Shown: positions 25,302 through 34,786 of the stretch, piece by piece | How the letters are laid out: every line of letters begins with the position of its first letter | How positions within the stretch are numbered: the stretch's first letter is position 1 | From: CAWEYO01 sp963813315 | GTDB lineage: Bacteria; Pseudomonadota; Alphaproteobacteria; Rhizobiales; Rhizobiaceae | Assembly (NCBI GenBank): GCA_963813315.1 | Contig: CAWEYO010000016.1 | Coordinates: 62,001 to 126,000 of the forward strand | Direction: 5' to 3' | Length of the DNA: 64,000 nt | Made by a program: the position numbers and the translations under genes | Notes under the pieces: generated by a model | What the model saw: only the letters and a program-made list of their open reading frames with translations | The model's database searches: none | What the model was told of the DNA's origin: nothing

Positions 25302-25961
25302 GTGCCATCGGGCTTGAAGTTCGTAATCGCGGACGACCACCCATTGTTCCGCGGCGCGCTCAGAGAGGCGCTCGCGGGACTGGCGGCAAACACCGACATC
25401 CTCGAGGCGGGCGATTTCGACGGCGCCAAGGCACTGGTCGCGGGAAACGACGATGTCGACCTGGTACTTCTCGATTTGTCGATGCCAGGCGCCAGCGGCC
25501 TTTCTGGGCTCGTCTCTCTGCGCGGCATCCATACTTCGGTTCCGATGATGGTTGTTTCCGCGCATGACGATCCGGAGACGATCCGCCGATCGATCGAGTT
25601 GGGGGCGTCGGGCTTTATCTCGAAATCCGCCAGCATGGAGGAAATCCGAAACGCCGTCGACGTCGTCCTTTCGGGAGGAATCTCTGCTCCGGCCGGTATC
25701 GATCTCGGCGTCGAACGGGATCCGGAAATCTCGGATCTTATCAAGCGCCTGCAATCGCTGACGCCACAGCAGACACGCGTGCTGAGCATGCTCGCGGAGG
25801 GTCTGCTCAACAAGCAGATCGCCTATGAGCTCAACGTGTCCGAAGCCACGATCAAGGCGCACGTTTCCGCAATCCTGCAGAAGCTTGGCGTCGACAGCCG
25901 CACGCAGGCGGTGATCCTGCTGTCGAAGATAAGGACCGATCCTCTACACGCGACGGGTTAA
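25302..25961 (+). CDS. NarL/LuxR-family response regulator
   Basis: A 219-aa two-component regulator. The receiver domain (1-120) has the acidic pocket ADDHPLF and the phospho-acceptor Asp near residue 58 in VLLDLSMPG, plus the conserved Ser in VVSAHDD and Lys in ISKSAS. The LuxR-type HTH (LTPQQTRVLSMLAEGLLNKQIAYELNVSEATIKAHVSAILQKLGV) fills about 150-200. Start: GTG 25302 with the excellent site GGGAGGGA 4 bases ahead; a longer frame to 25191 is unlikely. The hybrid kinase at 28246-31740 is its probable partner, with the RTX gene in between. Confidence 0.9.
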   Translation: MPSGLKFVIADDHPLFRGALREALAGLAANTDILEAGDFDGAKALVAGNDDVDLVLLDLSMPGASGLSGLVSLRGIHTSVPMMVVSAHDDPETIRRSIELGASGFISKSASMEEIRNAVDVVLSGGISAPAGIDLGVERDPEISDLIKRLQSLTPQQTRVLSMLAEGLLNKQIAYELNVSEATIKAHVSAILQKLGVDSRTQAVILLSKIRTDPLHATG

Positions 25962-26032
25962 GGTGTGTTTGGACTACAGGTCACACCGGTGCGGTAAAGC
26001 GGTTCCATCACTCCTGAAGCCAATAGTTGTGC

Positions 26033-28180
26033 ATGCACAGAATACCACTACTACAACCCGATTCGTTGGTTATGCCAAGTTCTGACGATTTCAACGAAAT
26101 GTCGTCGGGCTTCACGCAAGAACGACTTCACGCAAGAACGGATTATTTCCCAAAAATGACCACCCGTACCGTCGAACTCGGCCAGCCCGCGACCGGGAAC
26201 AAATATCACGAGGAGGCGATATATTCGTCTGCGCATGGCATCGCGCCCTTCGTCCATTCGCCGCTTACCGCTGAAGGCATGGTCGCCTATGCCGGGGTCA
26301 TGACGACGTTTACGGGCACGGAAGGCGACGACAAGACAGACGCGATATACGGAACGCTGACCGGGTTCTCCGGCGGCACGGTGGCCGAGCTTCAGGACAA
26401 GTTCGGCGACACCTTCATTGCCGGCGCGGGAAACGACACGATCCTGTCGGGCCTAGCCGCCGATACGATCGTGGCGGGCAGCGGTGACGACACGATCATC
26501 CTCGTCGATGGCTATTTCGCCGCCGGAGAGTCCATCGATGGCGGGGACGCCAGCGACACGATCGTGCTGACAAACCCCACCACGGTCGACTTCTCCGTCG
26601 GCAAAATCTCGAGCGTCGAGACGCTCAAGGGCAGCGCCGGCGAAGACAGCGTGACGATGACAGCGACGCAATGGGCAGAGTTCACCATCCTTGATCTCGG
26701 AACCGGCTCTAACCTTCTCTACATCAAGGCGAGCGGCACCATGGACATTTCCAAGTCCCTCTTTCCGACGACCATCTCCCAGGTCGGTACCGGCAGTCTC
26801 ACCGGCTCGGGCGGCAACGACACGCTGACCCTCACCGGTGCCCAGCTCGACGCCATCCTCATCGGTGCGTCAAGCAAGATCGATCTCGGCGCTGGTTCCG
26901 ATACGATCGGACTGACCTCGACCTCAGACGACCTCAACACGCTGGGGGGGCTAGACGCGCGGATCAAGGGCGTCGAAGCGATTTCGGCCGCCAGCGCAAT
27001 AGCCGGCCTGACGATAAGTCTGGGTGGCCAGACAGAAGCTTTCAAGATCACCGGCGGGTCCAGCGACGACACGTTAAGCGGCGGTAAGGGCGCCGACACG
27101 ATCGACGGCGGAGCGGGCGACGACACGATCAAGCTCGCCAATGGCCATTTCGCCGCCGGCGAGTCCCTTACGGGCGGGACTGGCGCCGACACGATCTTGC
27201 TGACCAACGCTACTTCGATTGACTTCGCCACCGGCACGCTCACCGGCCTCGATACGCTCACCGGTAGCAGCGGCGACGACACCGTGACAGTGACCGTGAA
27301 TCAATGGAAAGGGTTCGACGCGATCGATCTCGGCGCCGGCACGGGCGTGCTCAACGTCAAGGTGAGCGGGACCAAGGACATTTCCACGTCGCTCTTTCCG
27401 ACGACGATCTCCCACGTCAGCAAAGGCAGTCTCATCGGCACGAGCAACGACGAGAGGTTCACGCTCACCGGCGCCCAGCTCGACGCAATCCTCGTCGGTG
27501 CGTCAGCCAAGATCGATCTCGGCGCCGCCGGCAACGATTGGATCCTCCTGACCTCGAACTCGGCCGACATCACCAATCTGAACGCGCAGGGTGATGACAA
27601 GATCGCAGGCGTCGAGAGTATCAATGCCAGCCAAGCCACAGACAGCGTGTCCATAAATCTAAGCAACCAGACCGAAAATATCACTGTTGTCGGCAGCAAA
27701 GTCGCCGCCGACACAATCATCGCCGGGCATGGCGCTGACTGGCTCTTGGGCTCGGGTGGAACCGATTCCCTCAACGGGCGCGGCGGTGCCGATACGATAT
27801 ACGGCGGCAACGGTGCCGACACGCTGATCGGCGGGGCGGGCAACGATTGGCTCGAAGCCGATGCGGGCCAGGACACGGTTGTCTTCAACACTGCATTGAA
27901 TGCGAGCACCAACGTCGATTTCGTATCTTTACAGGTGTGGGAGAAGGACATTTTCCAGCTGGAAAACTCCGTCTTTACTGAGCTGAAGACCGGCACGCTG
28001 GCCGCGGGCGCCTTCTATATCGGTGCAACAGCGCACGATACCAACGACCGCATCATCTACAACCAGAGTACGGGAGCGCTGAGCTACGATGCTGACGGCT
28101 CCTACAGCGGTAAGGCGGTGCCGTTCGCCACGATCCCCTACACCATGAATCTTACCTACGCCAGCTTCGTGGTGGTGTAA
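26033..28180 (+). CDS. Large RTX-type calcium-binding secreted protein
   Basis: About 715 aa, acidic and Gly/Asp-rich, without a Sec signal. Several RTX nonapeptide blocks (GGxGxDxxx) occur: GAGNDTILSGLAADTIVAGSG, GGKGADTIDGGAGDDTI, and a C-terminal array GRGGADTIYGGNGADTLIGGAGNDWLEADAG. A roughly 200-residue module is duplicated: DISKSLFPTTISQ...LTLTGAQLDAILIGASSKIDLGAG and DISTSLFPTTISH...FTLTGAQLDAILVGASAKIDLGAA. The C-terminus resembles a type I secretion signal. It probably forms a calcium-stabilised extracellular or surface protein. No type I secretion genes are adjacent. The start is unclear: ATG 26033 or 26072. It lies between a response regulator and a convergent hybrid kinase. Confidence 0.85.
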   Translation: MHRIPLLQPDSLVMPSSDDFNEMSSGFTQERLHARTDYFPKMTTRTVELGQPATGNKYHEEAIYSSAHGIAPFVHSPLTAEGMVAYAGVMTTFTGTEGDDKTDAIYGTLTGFSGGTVAELQDKFGDTFIAGAGNDTILSGLAADTIVAGSGDDTIILVDGYFAAGESIDGGDASDTIVLTNPTTVDFSVGKISSVETLKGSAGEDSVTMTATQWAEFTILDLGTGSNLLYIKASGTMDISKSLFPTTISQVGTGSLTGSGGNDTLTLTGAQLDAILIGASSKIDLGAGSDTIGLTSTSDDLNTLGGLDARIKGVEAISAASAIAGLTISLGGQTEAFKITGGSSDDTLSGGKGADTIDGGAGDDTIKLANGHFAAGESLTGGTGADTILLTNATSIDFATGTLTGLDTLTGSSGDDTVTVTVNQWKGFDAIDLGAGTGVLNVKVSGTKDISTSLFPTTISHVSKGSLIGTSNDERFTLTGAQLDAILVGASAKIDLGAAGNDWILLTSNSADITNLNAQGDDKIAGVESINASQATDSVSINLSNQTENITVVGSKVAADTIIAGHGADWLLGSGGTDSLNGRGGADTIYGGNGADTLIGGAGNDWLEADAGQDTVVFNTALNASTNVDFVSLQVWEKDIFQLENSVFTELKTGTLAAGAFYIGATAHDTNDRIIYNQSTGALSYDADGSYSGKAVPFATIPYTMNLTYASFVVV
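26112..26142. repeat. Short tandem duplication near the 5' end of the RTX gene
   Basis: CTTCACGCAAGAACGA occurs twice head to tail with one mismatch, coding FTQERLHARTD. At 15 bases per unit it keeps the frame (five codons). It may be a replication-slippage duplication. Confidence 0.55.
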
Positions 28181-28245
28181 GGCAAGGCGGGCGGCAGATC
28201 GAACAAATCTCAACACACCCTATTGTAGACGAGGGCGCCGGGGCC

Positions 28246-31200
28246 TTATTCCGCCGCAGGCGCCATTCGGCGGAATCGCGTGACGATGGAGCGCAAAGCT
28301 GCGGGCTTGACCGGTTTGTTGACGACAGGAACATCGATCGCGTCGGCGGCAGCCCGCACCTCGTTGGATCGGTCTGCCGTAAGCAGGAAGGCCGGCACGT
28401 CCAGCCCGTATGATACGCGAAGCTTTCTGATCGCATCGAGCCCGGTCTCGCCGTCGAGATGGTAATCGGCGAGGATGATGTCCGGCCGGGATCCGGCAGT
28501 TCCTGGCTGGTCGAGTTCACGTGAACCCGAGGCGGTTCTTACGTCGCAGCCCCATCCTTCGAGCAGCAGGCGCATGCCGTCGAGGATGCGCGGATCGTTG
28601 TCGATGCAGAGCACGGTGAGCCCGTCAAGAGCGACCGCTGTCGGTAGCGCCGATCGGGCCTGCGCCAGTGCCGGAGGCTCGGCCGTGTCGGTGGTCGGAA
28701 TGACGACCGAGAACCGCGTGCCCTTACCTTTGTCGGACGCGATGCGGATTTCAAGTCTGAGCACGCGCGCAATGCGGTCGACGATCGAAAGCCCGAGACC
28801 GAGGCCCTGTGCTTCCCGCAAGCCTTCGTCGAGCCGCGTGAACTCGCGGAAAACCGTGCCCAGCTTGTCGGCGGCAATTCCGATGCCGGTGTCGATCACC
28901 TGAAGTTCCGCGCAATTGCCGCGGCGGCGAACACCCACCAGTATCTTTCCGTTGCGGGTATATTTTATGCCGTTGGAGACCAGGTTCTGGATAAGCCGGC
29001 GCAAAAGGTTGCGGTCCGTATTGACCACGAGCGAAGACGGAACGATGACCAGTTCGAGTTTCTTTCTTGCCGCCAGCGGCAGGAAATCGGTGCCTATCTG
29101 GCGCATCAGCCTGTCAAGCGCGAATATGGAATTGACCGGCTTCATGGCGCCGGCATCCAACCGCGAAATGTCCAGCACCGCGCCGAGGATGGTTTCGACG
29201 GATTCGAGCGAGGACTCGATGCTGGTTGCTGCTTCGCTGATGCTCCCCTTGCCGGTTTTCTCGATCAGCGACGAGCAATAGAGGCGCGCGGCGTTCAGGG
29301 GTTGAAGGATGTCGTGTCCGGCGGCAGCGAGGAAGCGCGTCTTGCCGAGGTTTGCTTCCTCGGCCAGCGTCTGTGCTTGTGCCAGTTCCTCGTTGACGCG
29401 GGTCAACTCGGCTGTTCGGTTCCTCACCCGCTGTTCGAGCGTTTCGTTGACGCGCTTCAGGGCGAGATCGGCCTCCACGCGTGCGGTGATATCGGTATAG
29501 GTGGCAACTATTCCGCCGTCCGGCATCGGATTCGAACGCAATTCGATGATCCGGCCGCTGGTTTTAAGCTCGATCTGCCAAGGCTTGCCGAATTTGGTGA
29601 GCCGGTTGAGCGTCGCTATGCGGGAAACGGCCGGAATGTCGCCGCGTTCGACGAGGAAGCGCAGGATGCGATCGAGTGAGACGCCAACCTGTCCCATTTC
29701 GTCCGGCAGATCGAACAGGGCGCGGTATTGCCGGTTCCAGCAGGTCAGGCGAAAATCCCTGTCGAAAACGGTGATCCCCTGCTCCATCTGGTCAAGCGCG
29801 ATCTGCAGGAGATCGCGATTGTGCTGGAGCGCTTCCGTCGCATCGTCCAGCAGGCGGAAAGCGTCCTTGGGCGTCCTGTCGTTGCGCTGGAAAAGCAGCG
29901 ACAGGATCAGCCGTGCGGAGGACGATCCTACCGCGCTTGCAAGCAACTGTTCTGAAAAGCGGATGACGGCCATGCTTGCCGGTTCGCTCCCGTTCAGTCG
30001 CCCGCCTTCGCTCAACTCGAAGGACTGGAAGGAGCGTTCAGTCCGCTCGACGCCGAGGTAACGGGAGATCGTGTCTTTCAGATTGTTGATTGTAACGGCA
30101 GTTCTGAAGCGGCGCAGGCTGGGCATGGGATTGGCATCGCGCGGCACGAAGATCGACGCCTGGATCCTTTCGAGCGGCACCGAGTCCCGCGACAGCGAAC
30201 CCAACACGAAGAAAATCGCGTTGATCGAGAGGCTCCACACAACGCCATGGGTGAGCGGTTCGGCGAGCGTTCCGAACAGCGCATGCGGCCTGAGTGCCTC
30301 GAGCCCAAATGCTCCATTGACGAGAATGTCTGTTCCGGGCGCGGCGAGAGAGGGGAAAAGGAGCGTATAGGCCCACACGATGATGCCTGCGGACATGCCC
30401 AGGGCGGCGCCGCGAGCATTGGCCCCCCGCCACACCAGGCCGCCGATGAAGGAAGGCGCCAACTGCGCGATCGCAGCAAACGACATCAGGCCGATTGAAG
30501 CCAGACGCGCGTTGTTGGTGCTCTCGCGGTAGTAGAGGAACGCGATGAACAGAATGGCGAAGATCGCCGCGCGCCGGATGTTGAGGATCAGGGTCGACCA
30601 GTCCTCGCTCTCCGAGCTTTCATTCTTCAAGAGGCCCCTGACGAAAAGCGGAATGACGAGATCGTTTGAAATCATGATGGACAGCGCGACGCTCGCCACA
30701 ATGACCATTGCCGTTGCAGCTGAAAGCCCCCCGATGAAGGCGGTCATGGCCAGCAGGTCTTGTCCGTGTAGAAGCGGCAGCGAAAGCACATAGAGATCCG
30801 AGTTCGTCCGGTTGCCCACCACCGCGGCGCCGGCAAGTGCGATCGGCAGTACGAATAGGTTTATCAGCGCGAGGTAGAGTGGAAACACCCATGTGGCGGT
30901 ACGAAGCTCCAGCTCGCTTCGGTTTTCCACGATGGTGACGTAAAACTGGCGCGGCAGCATGATGATTGCGAAGCCGCTGAGGCCGGTCATCACAAGCCAC
31001 GTGCCGATCGATGTGCGATGGTTGAGTGCCTGCCGAGCGTTTTCGTTGGCCAAGACCGTATCGACAAGCTGGGCCGGGCTGCCGAGGAGAAAGAACGTCA
31101 CAAAAAGCCCGACCGCCAGGAAGGCCGCCAACTTGACGACAGATTCGACGGCAACGGCGAGGATGAGCCCGTTTTGATGTTCGGTTGCGTCTGCGTGCCT

Positions 31201-31740
31201 TGTGCCAAACAAGACCGCAAAGAGCGCGAGCAGCATGGCGACGATCAAGGAAATGTCGCTCACGAAGGGATCGAAGGAAGGCGGTGCGCCATTATAGTGC
31301 TCCACCATCAGGCTCACGGATCCCGAAATCGCCTTGAGCTGTAGCGCAATGTAGGGAACGGCGCCGACGATGGCGATCAGGGTCGCGATCAGGGCTACCG
31401 AAAAGCTTTTGCCGTACCGCGCGCCTAGAAAATCGGCGATCGAGGTAATCTTTTCCGACTTGGCAAGGCGGACGATCCGCCGGAGCAGGGGGAATCCGAA
31501 CAGGAATACAAGTGCTGGTCCGATATAGATGGAGATGAATTCGAGACCCCGCTCGGAAGCCAGCCCCACCGACCCGAAGAAGGTCCATGACGTGCAGTAG
31601 ATCGCGAGGCTGAGCGAGTAAATGTAAGGGCGCGCGCGCCCGTGGCCCTGTACAGCGGCCCGGCGGTCGCCCAAACTGGCGATGGCGAAAAGCAGCGTCA
31701 CATAGGCGATCGCGATGATGACGACGATCCAGCCCTGCAC
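28246..31740 (-). CDS. Hybrid sensor histidine kinase with a Na+/solute symporter-like membrane domain
   Basis: 1164 aa. Residues 1 to about 560 form a 12-13-span domain like sodium/solute symporters (PutP type), beginning GWIVVIIAIAYVTLLFAIASLG. A PAS-like domain follows (QMEQGITVFDRDFRLTCWNRQYRALFDLP), then a coiled linker and HisKA with FLAAAGHDILQPLNAARLY (His near 809), HATPase_c (LVSNGIKYTRNGK, DTGIGIAADK, GLGLGLSIVDR) and a C-terminal receiver with its Asp near 1092 (ILADYHLDGETG). The architecture is that of the NahK/ErcS-type hybrid kinases, where transport or binding of a solute may be sensed directly. Start: GTG 31740 with GGGAGGAG ahead. Its cognate regulator is probably the LuxR-type gene at 25302. 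Confidence 0.9.
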   Translation of the reverse strand: MQGWIVVIIAIAYVTLLFAIASLGDRRAAVQGHGRARPYIYSLSLAIYCTSWTFFGSVGLASERGLEFISIYIGPALVFLFGFPLLRRIVRLAKSEKITSIADFLGARYGKSFSVALIATLIAIVGAVPYIALQLKAISGSVSLMVEHYNGAPPSFDPFVSDISLIVAMLLALFAVLFGTRHADATEHQNGLILAVAVESVVKLAAFLAVGLFVTFFLLGSPAQLVDTVLANENARQALNHRTSIGTWLVMTGLSGFAIIMLPRQFYVTIVENRSELELRTATWVFPLYLALINLFVLPIALAGAAVVGNRTNSDLYVLSLPLLHGQDLLAMTAFIGGLSAATAMVIVASVALSIMISNDLVIPLFVRGLLKNESSESEDWSTLILNIRRAAIFAILFIAFLYYRESTNNARLASIGLMSFAAIAQLAPSFIGGLVWRGANARGAALGMSAGIIVWAYTLLFPSLAAPGTDILVNGAFGLEALRPHALFGTLAEPLTHGVVWSLSINAIFFVLGSLSRDSVPLERIQASIFVPRDANPMPSLRRFRTAVTINNLKDTISRYLGVERTERSFQSFELSEGGRLNGSEPASMAVIRFSEQLLASAVGSSSARLILSLLFQRNDRTPKDAFRLLDDATEALQHNRDLLQIALDQMEQGITVFDRDFRLTCWNRQYRALFDLPDEMGQVGVSLDRILRFLVERGDIPAVSRIATLNRLTKFGKPWQIELKTSGRIIELRSNPMPDGGIVATYTDITARVEADLALKRVNETLEQRVRNRTAELTRVNEELAQAQTLAEEANLGKTRFLAAAGHDILQPLNAARLYCSSLIEKTGKGSISEAATSIESSLESVETILGAVLDISRLDAGAMKPVNSIFALDRLMRQIGTDFLPLAARKKLELVIVPSSLVVNTDRNLLRRLIQNLVSNGIKYTRNGKILVGVRRRGNCAELQVIDTGIGIAADKLGTVFREFTRLDEGLREAQGLGLGLSIVDRIARVLRLEIRIASDKGKGTRFSVVIPTTDTAEPPALAQARSALPTAVALDGLTVLCIDNDPRILDGMRLLLEGWGCDVRTASGSRELDQPGTAGSRPDIILADYHLDGETGLDAIRKLRVSYGLDVPAFLLTADRSNEVRAAADAIDVPVVNKPVKPAALRSIVTRFRRMAPAAE

Positions 31741-31941
31741 TTTTACATACTCCTCCCGGCCTCTCGCAGCTCTGCCAGCGAAGGCAATCACAGCTTGAGC
31801 GGCAAGTCCATGCCCCGGCCCGGATACCGGTTCGCTGGTTTTGCGGCGGCAAGTTTTGTTATGGTGTGCGCTCAGGCAACCAGGACCTGCTCGGGCATGT
31901 CCAAAAGGACGCGAGGCGCTGAAAAGCTAAGGAGAGACCAG

Positions 31942-32361
31942 ATGTTGAAGGAGTTCCAGGAATTCATTTCCAGGGGAAACGTGATGGATCTCGCCGTGGG
32001 CGTCATCATCGGCGCGGCGTTCAGCAAGATCGTCGCTTCGCTTGTTGATGACATCATCATGCCGATCTTCGGCGCGATCTTCGGCGGGCTGGAGTTCAGC
32101 AACTTCTTTCTGCCGCTCTCCTCCGCTGTCACCGCCACGTCACTGGCGGAGGCCAGGAAACAGGGCGCCGTCTTCGCCTATGGCAGCTTTCTTACGGTTG
32201 TCATCAATTTTCTTATCCTTGCCTGGATCATCTTCCTGATAGTCAAGATGGTGAACAATTTGCGCCGCAGGGTCGCCGCCGAAAAGCCCGCGGTGCCCGC
32301 CGCGCCACCAGCCGATGTGCAATTGCTGACCGAAATTCGGGATCTGCTCGCCAAGCGTTAG
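31942..32361 (+). CDS. mscL: Large-conductance mechanosensitive channel
   Basis: A 139-aa inner-membrane channel that opens under hypo-osmotic stretch. The N-terminal helix and pore helix read LKEFQEFISRGNVMDLAVGVIIGAAFSKIVASLVDDIIMP, the hallmark of MscL. The second span is VVINFLILAWIIFLIVKMVNNL and the cytoplasmic C-terminal helix is QLLTEIRDLLAKR. The ATG at 31942 has the ribosome-binding site AAGGAGAG. The stop is TAG followed by AGCAATC, resembling the repeat edges at metZ and the sulfatase gene. Confidence 0.96.
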   Translation: MLKEFQEFISRGNVMDLAVGVIIGAAFSKIVASLVDDIIMPIFGAIFGGLEFSNFFLPLSSAVTATSLAEARKQGAVFAYGSFLTVVINFLILAWIIFLIVKMVNNLRRRVAAEKPAVPAAPPADVQLLTEIRDLLAKR

Positions 32362-32433
32362 AGCAATCGCGTCCTGAATCCAGAGCGGCAACGTCCGTCT
32401 CTATCCCAGAGCGGAACACCCCCCTCTCTCTTT

Positions 32434-32591
32434 TCGTCATCCCAGGGCGGAGCCGAAGCGCAGCGAAGGCGCAGACCCTGGGATCCATGCCTGAACGCTG
32501 AAGGCAGCGCGCGGCGGTCCAGAGGGCGGCCGTCTCGACCACGATCAGCGTTCAGGCATGGGTCCTCGGGGCTCAAGCCCGAGGATGACGA
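32434..32591. repeat. 158-bp intergenic element with terminal inverted repeats
   Basis: TCGTCATCC at the left end is the inverse of GGATGACGA at the right. Inside, ATGCCTGAACGCTGA and TCAGCGTTCAGGCAT form a second inverted pair, and CCCAGGG/CCCTGGG plus GGGCTCAAGCCC form smaller hairpins. It occupies most of the 307-base gap between mscL and hemA. The right part recurs near 22866 and partly near 16665. It is MITE-like or REP-like, with no coding capacity. Confidence 0.7.
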
Positions 32592-32668
32592 TGCGGGGAG
32601 GGCTTCGGCAATCACAAGCGTCTGAGATTGCAAGCGCCTGACATTACGCGCATTTCTTGTCGGGGACA

Positions 32669-33946
32669 CTAACCGCCGGATTTTGGAACCAGCAGCGGGA
32701 TGATGCGATCCGATTTCACGACCTCTGGCTGGCCGGCGCCGCGATAGCCGATCCCAAGCGCATCCCAGGTCTCGACCAGCGCGTCGCGCAGACTGTCGAT
32801 CAGCGCGTCCGAATGGAACGGCGTCGGAGTGATACGCAAGCGCTCTGTGCCGCGAGGCACCGTCGGGTAGTTGATTGGCTGGATGTATATTCCATGCAGC
32901 CCGAGCAGACGGTCGCTCGCCATCTTGCAAAGCTCCGGATCTCCTACGAGCACGGGAACAATGTGGGTCTCCGACGGCATGACTGGCAGGTCGGCCGCGG
33001 AAAGCACGTCCTTTGTCCGCTGCGCCTGCCTCTGCTGGGCTTCCCGTTCGCTCAGCGAGGTCTTCAGATGCCGGATCGATACAGTCGCTGCGGCAGCGAT
33101 CGAGGGGGGGAGGGCGGTCGTGAAGATGAAGCCGGGTGCATAGGAGCGAACCGCGTCCACCACAGTGCGCGTGCCGGTTATGTAGCCTCCCAGAGTGCCG
33201 AAGGCTTTCGCCAGCGTGCCCTCGATAATGTCGATACGGTCGGCAAGTCCGCGCTGCTCCGTGATGCCGCCGCCCCGTGACCCGTACATGCCGACGGCAT
33301 GGACCTCGTCGACATAGGTCATCGCGTTGTATTTTTCCGCGAGATCCGCGATCTCGGCGATGGGCGCGATGTCGCCGTCCATCGAATAGACGGTTTCGAA
33401 CACGATCAGCTTTGCACGCTCGCGGCCTGCGGCCTGCAGCAGGCTCTCGAGATGCGCGACATCGTTGTGCCGGAAAATCTTCTTTTCGGCCCCCGAACGG
33501 CGCACGCCTTCAATCATCGAGGCGTGGTTAAGCTCGTCGGATAGAACAAGGCAGTTGGGTAGAAGGCGCGCGATGGTCGAGATCGATGCCTCGTTCGAGA
33601 CAAAGCCGGACGTGAACACGAGCGCCGACTCCTTGCCATGCAGATCGGCAAGTTCGAGTTCAAGTTCCACGAGCGGGTGATTGGTGCCGGAGATGTTTCT
33701 CGTTCCGCCTGCGCCGGAACCCATCTTGCCGGCCACATCCCGCATGGCTGCAATGACGCTGGGATGCTGGCCCATGCCGAGATAATCATTCGAGCACCAG
33801 ACGGTGATTTCCTTCGCGTGCCCATTGGCGCGCCAGATCGCGCGGGGAAACGAACCTGCGATGCGCTCAAGATCCGCGAATACGCGATAGCGGCGTTCGG
33901 CATGAATTTGGTTGATCGCTTCCTCGAAGAACCGCTGATAATTCAT
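32669..33946 (-). CDS. hemA: 5-aminolevulinate synthase
   Basis: PLP enzyme that condenses glycine and succinyl-CoA, the first step of tetrapyrrole synthesis in alphaproteobacteria. The 425-aa protein shows the ALAS pattern: CSNDYLGMGQHPSVIAAM, GAGGTRNISGTNHPLVELE, SDELNHASMIEGVR, VDEVHAVGMYG and the PLP lysine in EGTLAKAFGTLGGYITG near residue 247. The ATG at 33946 gives MNYQRFFEEAINQIHAERRYRVF, the usual start; upstream sequence is not conserved. It is monocistronic, with the HdeD gene upstream on the same strand. Confidence 0.95.
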   Translation of the reverse strand: MNYQRFFEEAINQIHAERRYRVFADLERIAGSFPRAIWRANGHAKEITVWCSNDYLGMGQHPSVIAAMRDVAGKMGSGAGGTRNISGTNHPLVELELELADLHGKESALVFTSGFVSNEASISTIARLLPNCLVLSDELNHASMIEGVRRSGAEKKIFRHNDVAHLESLLQAAGRERAKLIVFETVYSMDGDIAPIAEIADLAEKYNAMTYVDEVHAVGMYGSRGGGITEQRGLADRIDIIEGTLAKAFGTLGGYITGTRTVVDAVRSYAPGFIFTTALPPSIAAAATVSIRHLKTSLSEREAQQRQAQRTKDVLSAADLPVMPSETHIVPVLVGDPELCKMASDRLLGLHGIYIQPINYPTVPRGTERLRITPTPFHSDALIDSLRDALVETWDALGIGYRGAGQPEVVKSDRIIPLLVPKSGG

Positions 33947-34062
33947 GACGCCTTCCCTATCGAAAGTTGGATCATAAATGCAGGGCTCGTTGTCGTCTAT
34001 TGTACCTGCGGGGTCAAAATGCCACGGCCTCAATTCACTGGAGTTGATCCCGCGTCTGAGCG

Positions 34063-34644
34063 TCAAGCTGGCACGGTCTGCCTGATCTTCCAGGCCATAT
34101 ATGCGGTAGCGGCGCCGATGCTGATCAACTCAATGCCCATCAACAGCCCTATCAGCCAAAGCGCCGTGACCGGCAGGCTGGCCCACAACAGCACGGAAAG
34201 AGCAATTCCGACCAGGCCACTCGCCAGCACCCATCCCCAGTTCGGGAACGGCCGGATCGTCAACGCGAAGACGATCTTCGAAATGCCCTCGATCATGAAG
34301 AAGACGATGAGGAGCAGCGTGATCGTCAGCAGGCCCTGTTCGGGGTCGCGAAGGAACAGAAAGCCGATCAGCACCGCAAGAATGACCGAGATGAGCTGCA
34401 GCCAGAAATGCGGAACCTGACCGGCTCCGATGAGGCTGATGCCTTGCAGTGCGCCGCTGATGATAAGCAGCCATCCCAAGAGGACAATCACCGCCACTGA
34501 AGAGATCGCCGGATAGATGATCGCCAGAAATCCAGCCACCATAAGCAGCACGCCCTGCACGAGATACCAGAGCGAATAGCGCCTTACCGTCTGGCGCATG
34601 GCCTCCCTGAAGACCTCTGCAGCGGTGTCCAACGACATTGCCAT
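34063..34644 (-). CDS. HdeD family membrane protein (DUF308)
   Basis: A 193-aa integral membrane protein with about six hydrophobic helices arranged as DUF308 repeats: GVLLMVAGFLAIIYPAISSVAVIVLLGWLLIISGALQGI, then LISVILAVLIGFLFLRDPEQGLLTITLLLIVFFMIEGI, then a third unit. E. coli HdeD is linked to acid resistance at high cell density; the role in rhizobia is not established. Start 34644 (MAMSLD) or the Met two codons later; GGGAGG lies upstream. Confidence 0.88.
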   Translation of the reverse strand: MAMSLDTAAEVFREAMRQTVRRYSLWYLVQGVLLMVAGFLAIIYPAISSVAVIVLLGWLLIISGALQGISLIGAGQVPHFWLQLISVILAVLIGFLFLRDPEQGLLTITLLLIVFFMIEGISKIVFALTIRPFPNWGWVLASGLVGIALSVLLWASLPVTALWLIGLLMGIELISIGAATAYMAWKIRQTVPA

Positions 34645-34786
34645 GATTTCCCTCCCTCATCGAAACGCAACCTGAACCTTTTTCCTTTTGCTATCAAGCT
34701 GTTCCCTACCGATAGGGCTATGCTTTGTCCGAGCGAACGATTTCGTTGCCGTCGCCGGTGGTCGATTGATGAGCGTTCTGGCCGGC

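Noticed and set aside
26400..28000. Regularly spaced short repeats that could suggest a CRISPR array
   Set aside because: They are in-frame RTX nonapeptide codons (GGxGxDxxx) inside a long open gene, with no conserved direct repeat and spacer pattern.
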